From Thermoleophilia bacterium (lineage in GTDB: Bacteria; Actinomycetota; Thermoleophilia; UBA2241): a DNA stretch of 64,000 nucleotides. The notes beneath the pieces were generated by a model. It was not told the DNA's origin. It saw only the letters and a list, made by a program, of their open reading frames with translations, and ran no database searches. The translations under genes and the position numbers were made by a program. The stretch is taken from contig JAWKKE010000001.1 in the NCBI GenBank assembly GCA_041393415.1, positions 930,001 through 994,000 of the forward strand, given 5' to 3'. Below are positions 26,528 to 35,182 of this stretch, piece after piece (positions within the stretch are counted from its first letter, which is position 1; every line of letters begins with the position of its first letter).

Positions 26528-27405
26528 AGGAACTGCAAGACCTCGCGCGCCAGATCCTTTCGGACGGTACTGTTCGCGTTGTCATCGGGTGGGAGAATGC
26601 CCGTCGCGGCGCCCGTCCCGTCTTCGTAACCGACCCGGATCAGGCTGGCAGGCTCATCTTCGACACCCGCTGCGCCCACAACCTCGTGACGTATCTCGAT
26701 CCTCGGCGCGATGACGTGCTGAACCTTGGCCGCATCGCCATCGTCGTCAAGGGATGCGATGCCAAGGCAGCAGCCGGCCTCTTGCGCGAACTCCAGATCC
26801 GCCGAGACGACGTGGTGTTGATCGGCATCCGGTGCGGCGGCGTTCTTGAGGAAGCCGAGATCCCGAACCCGCTCGAACTCACGCCAGACAACGTCGCGCC
26901 ACGATGCTACAGGTGCGATAATCGCGAACCCGCAGTGGTCGACCACCTTCTCGGGGAACCGCAGCCTGAGCCGCCGCAGCCCACTTTGACCATCGAACAG
27001 CGAGTGGCCGAGCTCGACGCCCTGCCGCGCGAAGAGCGCTGGGCCTTCTGGACCGAGCAGTTCAGCAGATGCGTGCGCTGTTACGCATGTCGACAAGTAT
27101 GTCCGTTGTGCGTCTGCGAGCTCTGCGTCGCCGACAAGACGCGGCCGCAATGGATCGAGCCAGCGTCCCACGCTCGGGGCAACTTGTCCTGGAACATCAC
27201 GCGCGCACTCCATCTCGCCGGACGCTGTGTCGACTGCGGCGAGTGTGAGCGCTTCTGCCCTGTGGGCATCCCGCTCACCTTGATCAACCGGAAGCTCCAA
27301 GAGATCGTCCGCAAGCGCTTCGACTACGTCGTCAGCGACGATCCCGATAAGCCGGCCCCGATCGGCGACTTCCGACTCGACGATCAGCAGGAGTTCATCA
27401 AGTGA
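26524..27405 (+). CDS. flxC: FlxC-like [4Fe-4S] subunit with FrhB/FdhB-like N-terminus
   Basis: 293 residues from ATG 26524. The N-terminal half (about 1-140) resembles the coenzyme-handling FrhB-type fold (VVIGWENARRGARPVF, IAIVVKGCDAKAAAGL) with cysteines CGG and CYRC. The C-terminal half has two ferredoxin-type motifs, CVRCYACRQVCP followed by extra cysteines in LCVCELCV, and CVDCGECERFCP. In Flx complexes FlxC and FlxB are the Fe-S chain between the FAD/NADH subunit FlxA and FlxD. The stop overlaps the GTG of flxB (GTGA). Confidence 0.88.
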   Translation: MKELQDLARQILSDGTVRVVIGWENARRGARPVFVTDPDQAGRLIFDTRCAHNLVTYLDPRRDDVLNLGRIAIVVKGCDAKAAAGLLRELQIRRDDVVLIGIRCGGVLEEAEIPNPLELTPDNVAPRCYRCDNREPAVVDHLLGEPQPEPPQPTLTIEQRVAELDALPREERWAFWTEQFSRCVRCYACRQVCPLCVCELCVADKTRPQWIEPASHARGNLSWNITRALHLAGRCVDCGECERFCPVGIPLTLINRKLQEIVRKRFDYVVSDDPDKPAPIGDFRLDDQQEFIK

Positions 27406-28568
27406 CGCAATCGACGGACACCCACGGCGAGCATCAAGTGAGCGAACGTTGCTTCATCAGCGAGGCCGGTCTCCGCGCTCTCACCGCCGACCTTCTTGAG
27501 CACGGCACTGAGGTCATTGCTCCCGTAGCAGTCGACATCTGCGCCTCACCTTCGGCGATCGCGTCCGCCGCTTGCCGAATGCCTGGAGAAGCTCCCGTCG
27601 AGATTGAGTACCGTCGCCTCGGCGACTCCGCTGAACTCGACGTCAGCCGCGGCTTGCCGGTGCTCTCATTGAAGGAATACTTCCTTCCCGAGCACGAAGC
27701 GCTCTTCTGCTGGGAGCAGCACGGCACACGCATCGACATCAATCCGGTGCCGACGACATTCGCCCCACGCGTTGTACTCGCGGCGAAGCCCTGCGACAGC
27801 GCTGCGCTCGAGATCGTCGACAAAGTCATGAACTGGGGCCACGAAGACGAACTCTGGAATGGCCGCCGAGCCGCCACCATCATCATCAACTTGGCTTGCC
27901 CCTCAATCGACGAAAGCTGCTTCTGCACAGCGGTCGACCTAGCGCCAGACAGCACCAAGGGTGCCGACGGCCTGCTTACGCCCGTCGATGGGGGCTACCT
28001 CTTCGAGCCCTCAACTGAGCGCGGGCGTGAGTTCGCAGCCGCACACAAGGAGCACTTCGCGAGCGGCTGCGGCGGCGAGGAGCACCGCAGCCGACAAGCG
28101 CAGGACGAACGCGCCGCGGCACGGGCGCGAGTTGCCGCCAACCTCGAGATCGACCCTGCCTCCGTGCGCGACTGGATCGATACACATTTCGAAGATCCGC
28201 TCCTCGCCGCCCTTGGCGCACGCTGCAACGGCTGTGGAGCGTGCACCTCCGTCTGTCCTACATGTCACTGTTTTGACATCATCGACGAGCAAACCGGGGT
28301 CGGCCGCGGCACTCGACGTCGCTGCTGGGATGGTTGCCAGTCCCGACTGTTCACGCTGCACGCGTCAGGCCACAACCCAAGAGAGACCCAGGGAGCCCGC
28401 TACCGTCAACGGCTCAATCACAAGTTCGCGATCTACCCTCTGAGATTCGGCGAGGTCCTCTGCACTGGATGCGGCAGGTGTACACGTGTCTGCCATGCCG
28501 GGCAGGATCTGGTCGAGATCCTCGCCGCCATTGATATTGCGGCACGCAGACCGGGAGCCACGCCGTGA
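27402..28568 (+). CDS. flxB: FlxB-like 4Fe-4S dicluster subunit (AsrA-like)
   Basis: 388 residues from GTG 27402. The N-terminal region of about 250 residues resembles the anaerobic sulfite reductase A / hydrogenase beta family (VLAAKPCDSAALEIVDKV, NLACPSIDESCFC). The C-terminal part holds two [4Fe-4S] motifs, CNGCGACTSVCPTCHC and CTGCGRCTRVCHAG, joined by GRGTRRRCWDGCQS. It should receive electrons from FlxA and pass them on. It overlaps flxA by GTGA. Confidence 0.9.
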   Translation: MTQSTDTHGEHQVSERCFISEAGLRALTADLLEHGTEVIAPVAVDICASPSAIASAACRMPGEAPVEIEYRRLGDSAELDVSRGLPVLSLKEYFLPEHEALFCWEQHGTRIDINPVPTTFAPRVVLAAKPCDSAALEIVDKVMNWGHEDELWNGRRAATIIINLACPSIDESCFCTAVDLAPDSTKGADGLLTPVDGGYLFEPSTERGREFAAAHKEHFASGCGGEEHRSRQAQDERAAARARVAANLEIDPASVRDWIDTHFEDPLLAALGARCNGCGACTSVCPTCHCFDIIDEQTGVGRGTRRRCWDGCQSRLFTLHASGHNPRETQGARYRQRLNHKFAIYPLRFGEVLCTGCGRCTRVCHAGQDLVEILAAIDIAARRPGATP

Positions 28569-29395
28569 ACATCTACCAGCCGCACCTCATGACCGTCGCC
28601 GCCGTGATCGACGAGACGCCCGACACACGGACGCTGCGCCTCGAGTTCGCCGACCCGGACTTGCGTGAGTCGTTCGACTTCCGCGCCGGCCAATTCGGCG
28701 AGTACAGCGTGTTCGGAGCCGGCGAGTCCACGTTCTGCATCGCGAGCCCACCAACACGCAAGGGCTTCATCGAGTGCAGCTTCAAGGCGATTGGCAAAGT
28801 CACAGCGGCATTACGTGAGGTCAGCGTCGGCGACACCGTCGGATTCCGCGGCCCGTACGGCAACTGGTTTCCCGTCGATGAGTGGCGTGGGCGCGACATC
28901 GTGTTCATCGCCGGCGGAATCGGCCTTGCCCCCGTGCGCTGCGTCATCTGGAACGTGCTCGATCGCCGCAACGAATTCGGCGACGTGACGATCATCTACG
29001 GCGCGCGCTCTGTCGACGACCTCGTCTACAAGCGCGAACTGGAGGAGTGGGCGGCGAGAGACGACGTCCGACTCGTCACAACTGTCGACCCTGGCGGGCA
29101 AGCACCCGACTGGACAGGTCAAGTTGGCTACGTAACGCCAATCGTAGAAGCAACGGCTCCGAGCTCCTCCAACGCCATTGCCGTCCTCTGCGGGCCACCA
29201 ATCGTTGTCAAGCTGACGTTGCCGGTGCTCGGGAAGCTCGGGTTCGCTGACGACGCGATCTTCACGACGCTCGAGAATCGCATGAAGTGCGGCCTCGGCA
29301 AGTGCGGCCGCTGCAATATTGGTCCTGTGTATGTCTGCAAGGACGGACCTGTCTTCACGGCTGCCCAAATGAAGACGCTGCCAGCAGAGTTCTGA
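28565..29395 (+). CDS. flxA: FlxA-like FAD/NAD(P)-binding reductase subunit with [2Fe-2S] C-terminus
   Basis: 276 residues from GTG 28565. Ferredoxin-reductase fold: FAD part with FRAGQFGEYSVFG and GFRGPYGNWFPV, NAD part with DIVFIAGGIGLAPVRCVI and VTIIYGARS, and a PyrK/AsrB-type [2Fe-2S] end MKCGLGKCGRCNIGPVYVC. It is the NAD(P)H-oxidising entry point of the complex. It is the last gene of the overlapping run; the next Fe-S gene begins about 350 bp later. All residues expected for FAD and NAD(P) binding are present. Confidence 0.93.
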   Translation: MNIYQPHLMTVAAVIDETPDTRTLRLEFADPDLRESFDFRAGQFGEYSVFGAGESTFCIASPPTRKGFIECSFKAIGKVTAALREVSVGDTVGFRGPYGNWFPVDEWRGRDIVFIAGGIGLAPVRCVIWNVLDRRNEFGDVTIIYGARSVDDLVYKRELEEWAARDDVRLVTTVDPGGQAPDWTGQVGYVTPIVEATAPSSSNAIAVLCGPPIVVKLTLPVLGKLGFADDAIFTTLENRMKCGLGKCGRCNIGPVYVCKDGPVFTAAQMKTLPAEF

Positions 29396-29743
29396 GCAAC
29401 GGCTCAGGCGGAAGCGGCGAAGCAGACCGTTTGCAGAGGCGACTCTTGCAGCTCATGTCGCCGCCGTCTATCATCGTCCACGCTCACCATCTGCTCTGAC
29501 CACCCCGAAGGAAGTCCCGTGCATCACGAGGTCGCCGCGCCCACTGCCGCCATGCTGGCACTGGACTTCGCGAGGCGCTGGCGGGCTGGGTGCATGTGCT
29601 GGACAAGTGAGCCTCTCTACCACGCGTAACTCCTCCGTGCCCGCCCGAAGTCCAGCTCGAGGCGAGTCATGCAGGCCCCGCAAATGCGCTCCACATCCCA
29701 GGAGCGCGAACGCGGTTCCGCTTCAACAACCATCGGAGACGCG
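29396..29743. other. Intergenic region after flxA, with one possible tiny ORF
   Basis: No recognisable gene. A 36-codon plus-strand ORF at 29519-29629 starts with GTG, preceded by GAAGGAAG at a good distance. Its predicted peptide ends CMCWTSEPLYHA and matches no family I know, so it is only a candidate. No T-rich terminator hairpin is visible. Confidence 0.3.
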
Positions 29744-30811
29744 ATGACCGAGAACCTCACCAGCAAAGCCGACGACGACACCCGCGTCGAAGAAGGCCGG
29801 ACGCAGACACCGAGTGGAGAGACAAACGGTGAGCTCGTGGGCACCGTCAGCGCTTCGGAGGACGCAACGAAGAAGGCGCGCCTGGCAAGGCTCACTGCCA
29901 TCACAGGCGCGCCGCAGTTCATGACGCGCTGGCTCGATCGTATCTATTCACACGATGACATCGATCTGGTCCTCGAGTCCTCGACCGGATTGTTGCCGGG
30001 CACACACGGCGAGACAGAACTCGAGCGAGCAGTGCGGCGCGCCGTCCTCGACCGACAGAACGGCGGATTCGTCCCATCGTCCTTTCATGCTCGGTACGAG
30101 CTGTGGGCGCTCTATGAACATTGGGCGGACATCCCGCACGAGATACGCGAACTCCTCAATGAGTGGGAACTCAATTTCTACCTGGAGGAAGTCGGCCCCG
30201 GAATCAAGGCGCTTGCCGACGAGCGCTGTGAAGACAGCGACCAAGCCGACTACACGTATCTGCTCCTTGAGGAAGCCGAAGAGCTCCTGCGAACCCGCAC
30301 TTCGATCTATTTGTGGCCATGTAACTGCCGCGCCATGTTCGGAAGGTGCGAGAAGTCGCAGACCGTCTGTCTTCGCTTCGACAACAGCCGCAACGTCGGC
30401 TGGGAGATCACGCCGGAGCGTGCCATTCAGATTCTCCGCCAGTGTGACAAGGAAGGCCTCATGCACACGGCCTACCTATCCAGTTCCCACGGACACCACG
30501 GCGTCTGCAACTGCTGCAGCGACTGTTGCTTCCCGATCCTGGCCGGCGAGCGACTTGGGGCCGCCGATGTCTGGCCGGTGCGACGCCACGTTGCCGTTGT
30601 CGACGACGATGCCTGCACACTGTGCGGCCGCTGTGTGAAGCGCTGCCCGTTCGGAGCTCTGAGAATCGAGCGTTCACCCGAGCGACGACTCGTGATCAAC
30701 AACGCCGAATGCCGTGGCTGCGGCGTCTGCGCGACTGGCTGTTCAGCCGCCGCCCTGCACATGGAACGGCGCACAGGAAAGCTCGTGCACGAGAAGACCG
30801 TTCACGACTGA
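29744..30811 (+). CDS. Cysteine-rich iron-sulfur protein with C-terminal 2[4Fe-4S] ferredoxin
   Basis: 355 residues from ATG 29744, which has GGAG seven bases upstream; the frame is open to 29669. An acidic, low-complexity N-terminus (to about 45) is followed by a helical domain. Two unusual cysteine clusters come next: WPCNCRAMFGRCEKSQTVC (about 192-209) and VCNCCSDCCFP (about 255-262). Then comes a normal ferredoxin pair, CTLCGRCVKRCP and CRGCGVCATGCS. No signal or membrane segment is visible. Nine cysteines outside the ferredoxin motifs could bind one or two extra metal clusters. It follows the Flx-Hdr operon on the same strand and may be an electron acceptor or partner (inference). I recognise the C-terminal fold but not the family function. 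Confidence 0.8.
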   Translation: MTENLTSKADDDTRVEEGRTQTPSGETNGELVGTVSASEDATKKARLARLTAITGAPQFMTRWLDRIYSHDDIDLVLESSTGLLPGTHGETELERAVRRAVLDRQNGGFVPSSFHARYELWALYEHWADIPHEIRELLNEWELNFYLEEVGPGIKALADERCEDSDQADYTYLLLEEAEELLRTRTSIYLWPCNCRAMFGRCEKSQTVCLRFDNSRNVGWEITPERAIQILRQCDKEGLMHTAYLSSSHGHHGVCNCCSDCCFPILAGERLGAADVWPVRRHVAVVDDDACTLCGRCVKRCPFGALRIERSPERRLVINNAECRGCGVCATGCSAAALHMERRTGKLVHEKTVHD

Positions 30812-30897
30812 AGAAGATCGCCCGGCGAACGATCCGTCGGCAGCAGGCACAACGCGAGCGCCGACCGGTTCCTCGTCAATGCGCACTACTACCCCGC

Positions 30898-31842
30898 TCA
30901 CACGTACCGGATCCGGGGGTTCAGAACCGCGTAGAGCACGTCGGCAATGAGGTTGGCGACGGCGTAGATAACCACGATGAGCAGCGCCGTCGCCTGGATC
31001 AACTGCAGATCACGACGTTGAATCGCGAACAGCAGCAGGCGCCCGATACCCGGATAGGCGTAGACCGCCTCAGTGACGATCAGCCCGCCGATCAGCCAGC
31101 CGATGCCGATGGCCACAACCGTGATCGTGGGCAAGAGTGAGTTCCGAAGGACATGCGTGAAGAGCACCCTCGAAGGCGAGAGCCCCTTGAGGTTGGCTGT
31201 TCGCACGTAGTCCATCTGGAGAACGTCGACCGTTCCCGACCGCGTCATGCGCACCACATACGCGAGACTCGTCAACGCGACTGTGACGCCGGGGAGGATG
31301 AGGTAGGGAAGCGCTTCCCAAAAAGACGCATCGGGCGATATCGCGGACTGCGACGGGAACCACCCGAGCTCAATCGCAAAGAGCGAAATGAGGATGACGC
31401 CGCTCACGAACTCAGGAAGCCCGATGAACGCGAGAGATCCAACGGAGATCGTCTGATCGACCCAGGTGTTCTTTCTCAGCGCCGCAATCAATCCGAGAAT
31501 GACTCCCAGGGGCACGTACATGAGAAACGCCACGCCTGCCAGCATGAAGGAGTTCTTGAGGCGCTGAAGCACGATCGGCCGTACCTCAGTGTTGGTACTC
31601 ACGGAGTTGCCCCAGTCACCACGAACGAAGTCGCCCAGCCAACTCCCGTACTGCACCACGAGTGGCCGATCGAGACCCAGTTCCGTGCGAAGATCCGCCT
31701 TCGCTTCCTCGGTAGCAAAGCGGCCGAGCACCATCGTCGCTACGTCGCCCGGAAGTACTGTGGTCGCCCAGAAGATGATGATCGACGAGAGAGCCACGGT
31801 GAAGACGACAAACACCAGCCTCCGGAATATGAATCTGCCCAC
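30898..31842 (-). CDS. Peptide/nickel-type ABC transporter permease (DppB/OppB family)
   Basis: 314 residues from GTG 31842, which overlaps the ATPase stop by one base (TAGTG). It begins MGRFIFRRLVFVVFTVALSS, typical of DppB/OppB permeases, with six hydrophobic segments and the EAA loop around DYVRTANLKGLSPSRVLF. It ends with LNPRIRYV, the common DppB ending. The protein forms the membrane channel with the DppC-like permease at 33946. It is the last gene of a three-gene minus-strand operon. Confidence 0.92.
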   Translation of the reverse strand: MGRFIFRRLVFVVFTVALSSIIIFWATTVLPGDVATMVLGRFATEEAKADLRTELGLDRPLVVQYGSWLGDFVRGDWGNSVSTNTEVRPIVLQRLKNSFMLAGVAFLMYVPLGVILGLIAALRKNTWVDQTISVGSLAFIGLPEFVSGVILISLFAIELGWFPSQSAISPDASFWEALPYLILPGVTVALTSLAYVVRMTRSGTVDVLQMDYVRTANLKGLSPSRVLFTHVLRNSLLPTITVVAIGIGWLIGGLIVTEAVYAYPGIGRLLLFAIQRRDLQLIQATALLIVVIYAVANLIADVLYAVLNPRIRYV

Positions 31843-33953
31843 TAGCAGTCGCCTCCCGTAAGGGCCAAATCATCCTGCTGAAGGCGGGCGAGTTCGTCTA
31901 GCTCGCGGTGGCAACAGATGCGATGGCCGTGTTCTCGCGAGCGCCATGGCGGCTCCTGTTCGCGGCAGATGTCTCCTATGTATCGAGGACAGCGCGGATG
32001 AAACCGACACCCCGGAGGCACATCCATCGCACTCGGTACTGACCCGCCAAGACGGATAGGAGCCTGCTCAGCGTCCGGGTCCGCCAAAGGCACCGCGGAC
32101 AGAAGCGCCTCAGTATACGGATGGAATGGCGGAGACAAGACATGTCTGCCGTCTCCGCTCTCCACAACCCTTCCGAGATACATGACGGCAATGGCGTCGG
32201 ACAGGTGCTGAATCGCCGACAAGTCGTGCGAGATGAACAGGTACGATGTGTGTTGCTCGACTTGTAGCTTCATGAGCAGGTTCATCAAGGACCCCTGCAC
32301 GGAGACGTCGAGCGACGAGATGGGTTCGTCGCACAAGATCACGTCCGGCTCGGCGGCGAACGCGCGTGCGATAGCGACACGCTGCTTCTCGCCGCCACTC
32401 AACTCCTGGGGCAAGCGAGCAAAGTAGGACGCGGGAAGGTTCACGGCTTCCAGAAGCTCCTCGGCACGAGTTCGCGCCGCTGTTCGTCCGAGTCCGCCCA
32501 GCAACACGAGAGGGCGCATGATGGCATCGCCGACGCTGCGTGTGGGATTCAGCGACGCATCTGGGTTCTGGAACACCATCTGGATCGCCTTCAATGCCAT
32601 GCGCGGCCTGGCGCTTGTCTTCGCCTCGAGCTCGCGACCGCGCAAGAGGGTTTGACCGGCGGTTGGCGGCGCGAGACCGATAATCGCCCGCGCCAGAGTA
32701 GTCTTACCGCTGCCGCTCTCGCCCACGACCCCAAGGGTCTGACCCTCGCGAACGCGCACATCGACACCATCGACGGCCCGGATGGGGCGGCGATCGCGTC
32801 GCCCCAGAAGGCCGTGCGAGGACTTGAAGTGCACCTCCACCTGCGCAGCGTCGATCAGTACTCCCGACTCGACCGACTCGACCGGGGGATGTAACTCCTC
32901 CCGGGAAGTTCGTAGATGCTGCTGGAGAGACGGTATGTCCTGCCAGCGACGACACGCAGTCGCATGGCTCGCCGCGACTTCGTGGAGATGCGGTCGCGTC
33001 ACAGTGCACCCCGAGTCTACATATGTGCAGCGCGGCGCGAATATGCAGCCCGGCGGCAACTCGTCGACGCGCGGAATTGCTCCAGGAATGGTCACCAGCA
33101 TCCGCTTCGTCCCGCTCGACTCGATATGCGGGACACACCCGAGAAGGTCGAGCGTGTAGGGATGAAGCGGTCGCGAGAAGAGATCGCGCAAGTGTGCCTG
33201 CTCCATGAATTCACCCGCATACATGACGCCGACGCTGTCGCAGATCCTGGCAATCACACCAAGATCGTGCGTGATGTACAGAATGGCCGAGTCGAACTCG
33301 CGCTTCAGTTCCGCGACCAGGTCCAGAACGACGGCTTGCGTCGTAACGTCCAGCGCCGTGGTCGGCTCATCCATAAGAAGAAGCGCCGGGTTCGTCATTA
33401 GTGCCATAGCGATCACGCAGCGTTGGAGCATGCCTCCGGATAGCTGATGTGGGTATCGGCGCATGACCGACTCAGGGTCGGGCATGGCAACTTTGGCGAG
33501 CATCTCCTGCACGCGTCCCAATGACTCACTCTTGGACATGCCCAGATGCTGGCGAGCCACCTCGGCGAGCTGCCGCCCAATGGGGATCGAAGGATTGAGC
33601 GCGCCCAAGGGATTCTGGTAGACCACGCCGATATTCGCACCCCAGTGCTCACGTAGCTGCCGCGGCGAGAGCGAGAGCAGTTCGACCCCGTTGAGCCGCA
33701 CGCTGCCATCTACAATGCGCCCATTACTGGCCAGGTAGCGAATGGACCCCATGGCAAGCGTCGACTTGCCGGAACCAGACTCTCCCACAAGCCCGAAGCT
33801 TTCGTGCTCCCCAATGCGAAACGAGACATCGCGTACGGCTGGAAGTACGCCCAATTCCGTGCGGTATTCGATCCGCAGGCCTTCCACCTCGAAGACGGAT
33901 CGCTGAGCGACAGCCGAGACACCAGACGAGGCCGCTGGCTGCACGCTACTCAC
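31842..33953 (-). CDS. Fused double ABC ATPase (DppD-DppF / OppD-OppF type)
   Basis: 703 residues from GTG 33953, which overlaps the permease stop by eight bases (GTGAGTAG); GTG 33944 is an alternative. Two complete nucleotide-binding domains. First: Walker A GESGSGKST, signature LSGGMLQR, Walker B LLLMDEPTTALD, plus the oligopeptide C-terminal motif PPGCIFAPRCTY. Second: GESGSGKTT, LSGGEKQR, VILCDEPISSLD and PPGCRFHPRCPRY. Normally these are two proteins; here they are joined by a short linker (about 350-375). Both active sites look intact. It energises import of oligopeptides, nickel or similar solutes. Confidence 0.92.
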   Translation of the reverse strand: MSSVQPAASSGVSAVAQRSVFEVEGLRIEYRTELGVLPAVRDVSFRIGEHESFGLVGESGSGKSTLAMGSIRYLASNGRIVDGSVRLNGVELLSLSPRQLREHWGANIGVVYQNPLGALNPSIPIGRQLAEVARQHLGMSKSESLGRVQEMLAKVAMPDPESVMRRYPHQLSGGMLQRCVIAMALMTNPALLLMDEPTTALDVTTQAVVLDLVAELKREFDSAILYITHDLGVIARICDSVGVMYAGEFMEQAHLRDLFSRPLHPYTLDLLGCVPHIESSGTKRMLVTIPGAIPRVDELPPGCIFAPRCTYVDSGCTVTRPHLHEVAASHATACRRWQDIPSLQQHLRTSREELHPPVESVESGVLIDAAQVEVHFKSSHGLLGRRDRRPIRAVDGVDVRVREGQTLGVVGESGSGKTTLARAIIGLAPPTAGQTLLRGRELEAKTSARPRMALKAIQMVFQNPDASLNPTRSVGDAIMRPLVLLGGLGRTAARTRAEELLEAVNLPASYFARLPQELSGGEKQRVAIARAFAAEPDVILCDEPISSLDVSVQGSLMNLLMKLQVEQHTSYLFISHDLSAIQHLSDAIAVMYLGRVVESGDGRHVLSPPFHPYTEALLSAVPLADPDAEQAPIRLGGSVPSAMDVPPGCRFHPRCPRYIGDICREQEPPWRSREHGHRICCHRELDELARLQQDDLALTGGDC

Positions 33954-34887
33954 GCCCGCCGCCCGGCAGCATGACCTGTCGTAGTCCATCTGACATCAGA
34001 TTTGTCGCAATCACGAGAACTGCGATCGTGCAGGCCGGAAACAGCAGCACCCACGGAGCGATGGCGAAGAAGTTGCGCCCCTCATTGATCTGCAGTCCCC
34101 AGTCGGGCGACGGTGGCTGCACTCCCAGGCCCAGGAAGCCCAGCGACGCAACCAGAAAGATCGAGTAGGAGAACCTCATCGAGGCCTCGACCAAGAGCGG
34201 CGGCAGTGCGTTGGGCAGTATCTCTCGGAAGAGCACGTAGCGGCTCGTTTCGCCTCTCACTCGCGCGGCCTCTACGAACTCCCTGCTTTTCAGATCGAGC
34301 ACCATGCTGCGCACGACGCGCGCCACCATCGGCACGTACAACACGGCCACGACAAGGACGATGTTGACATTCGATGGCCCCACCGTACTGAGTAGCACCA
34401 GGGCGAGCAGGAGCGAGGGGAATGAGAGAAGAACGTCGAGCAAGCGCATCACAATCTCATCTGCCGCTCCGCCGACGTATCCCGAAGCCAGACCGATAGT
34501 CGTGCCGATGATCAAGGCGATGAGCGTGCCGAGCCCCCCCAACAAGAAGATGTTTCGAGTGCCGACAATCACTCGACTCAAGATGTCGCGACCGAACTGA
34601 TCAGTGCCGAATGGATGACTGAGCGTCGGCGTCTGCAAGCGGAGCTTCACGTCTTGCTTCTCGAAATCGTACGGCGCAACCCATGGGCCCAAGACGGCCA
34701 GCACAACGAACACCGCGAAGATGACCGTGCCCGCGAGCGCTGCCGGACGACGCAGGAGGCGGCGCCAGTAGAGACGCCACATGTGCGGGCGCACCCCGGA
34801 CGGAGATGCAATAGCCTCACTAACGACCTGATCGTCGAGTGGGGCTCCCCCGGCGAGTTCATCGTGTTCCCGTGACTCAGACATCAC
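33946..34887 (-). CDS. Peptide/nickel-type ABC transporter permease (DppC/OppC family)
   Basis: 313 residues from ATG 34887. The N-terminal cytoplasmic stretch is followed by LLRRPAALAGTVIF, then six membrane segments. HPFGTDQFGRDILSRVIVGTR is the signature of DppC-type permeases and FVEAARVRGETSRYVLFREILPNALPPL is the EAA loop. It is the first gene of the operon. No substrate-binding protein precedes it; the 295 bp upstream holds no signal-peptide ORF, so the binding protein must be elsewhere or lost. Confidence 0.93.
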   Translation of the reverse strand: MMSESREHDELAGGAPLDDQVVSEAIASPSGVRPHMWRLYWRRLLRRPAALAGTVIFAVFVVLAVLGPWVAPYDFEKQDVKLRLQTPTLSHPFGTDQFGRDILSRVIVGTRNIFLLGGLGTLIALIIGTTIGLASGYVGGAADEIVMRLLDVLLSFPSLLLALVLLSTVGPSNVNIVLVVAVLYVPMVARVVRSMVLDLKSREFVEAARVRGETSRYVLFREILPNALPPLLVEASMRFSYSIFLVASLGFLGLGVQPPSPDWGLQINEGRNFFAIAPWVLLFPACTIAVLVIATNLMSDGLRQVMLPGGGRE

Positions 34888-35182
34888 ACCGCCTTGCCGC
34901 TCTCAGCCGATCGCAGGGTCTGAGTATGCCAACAACCTCGTTGGCGGTCCAATCCTTCAGCCTTGGATGGAGTCAACTCGACGCACGTTGACCGACATCG
35001 TTTTCACCGCAGAGAATCCGCTTGCCGGATCGACCTCGTCGTTTGTCGTCAACGCATTCACATTGACGTCGCGCCAAGACGGCAGGCGTACCGACCCGCG
35101 ACTCGAAGCAGCAACGCGGATGCTCAGGCCATACTTTGCGCCCTTCCCCGACGCGATGGCTGCGCCTGCCGGCCGCAGCGCA
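34888..35182. other. Spacer between the ABC operon and ligD
   Basis: No gene could be supported. An 82-codon minus-strand ORF (34957-35205), beginning with a TTG inside the end of ligD, has plausible codon use but no ribosome site and no recognisable sequence. The binding-protein gene expected for the adjacent transporter is not here. Confidence 0.4.
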
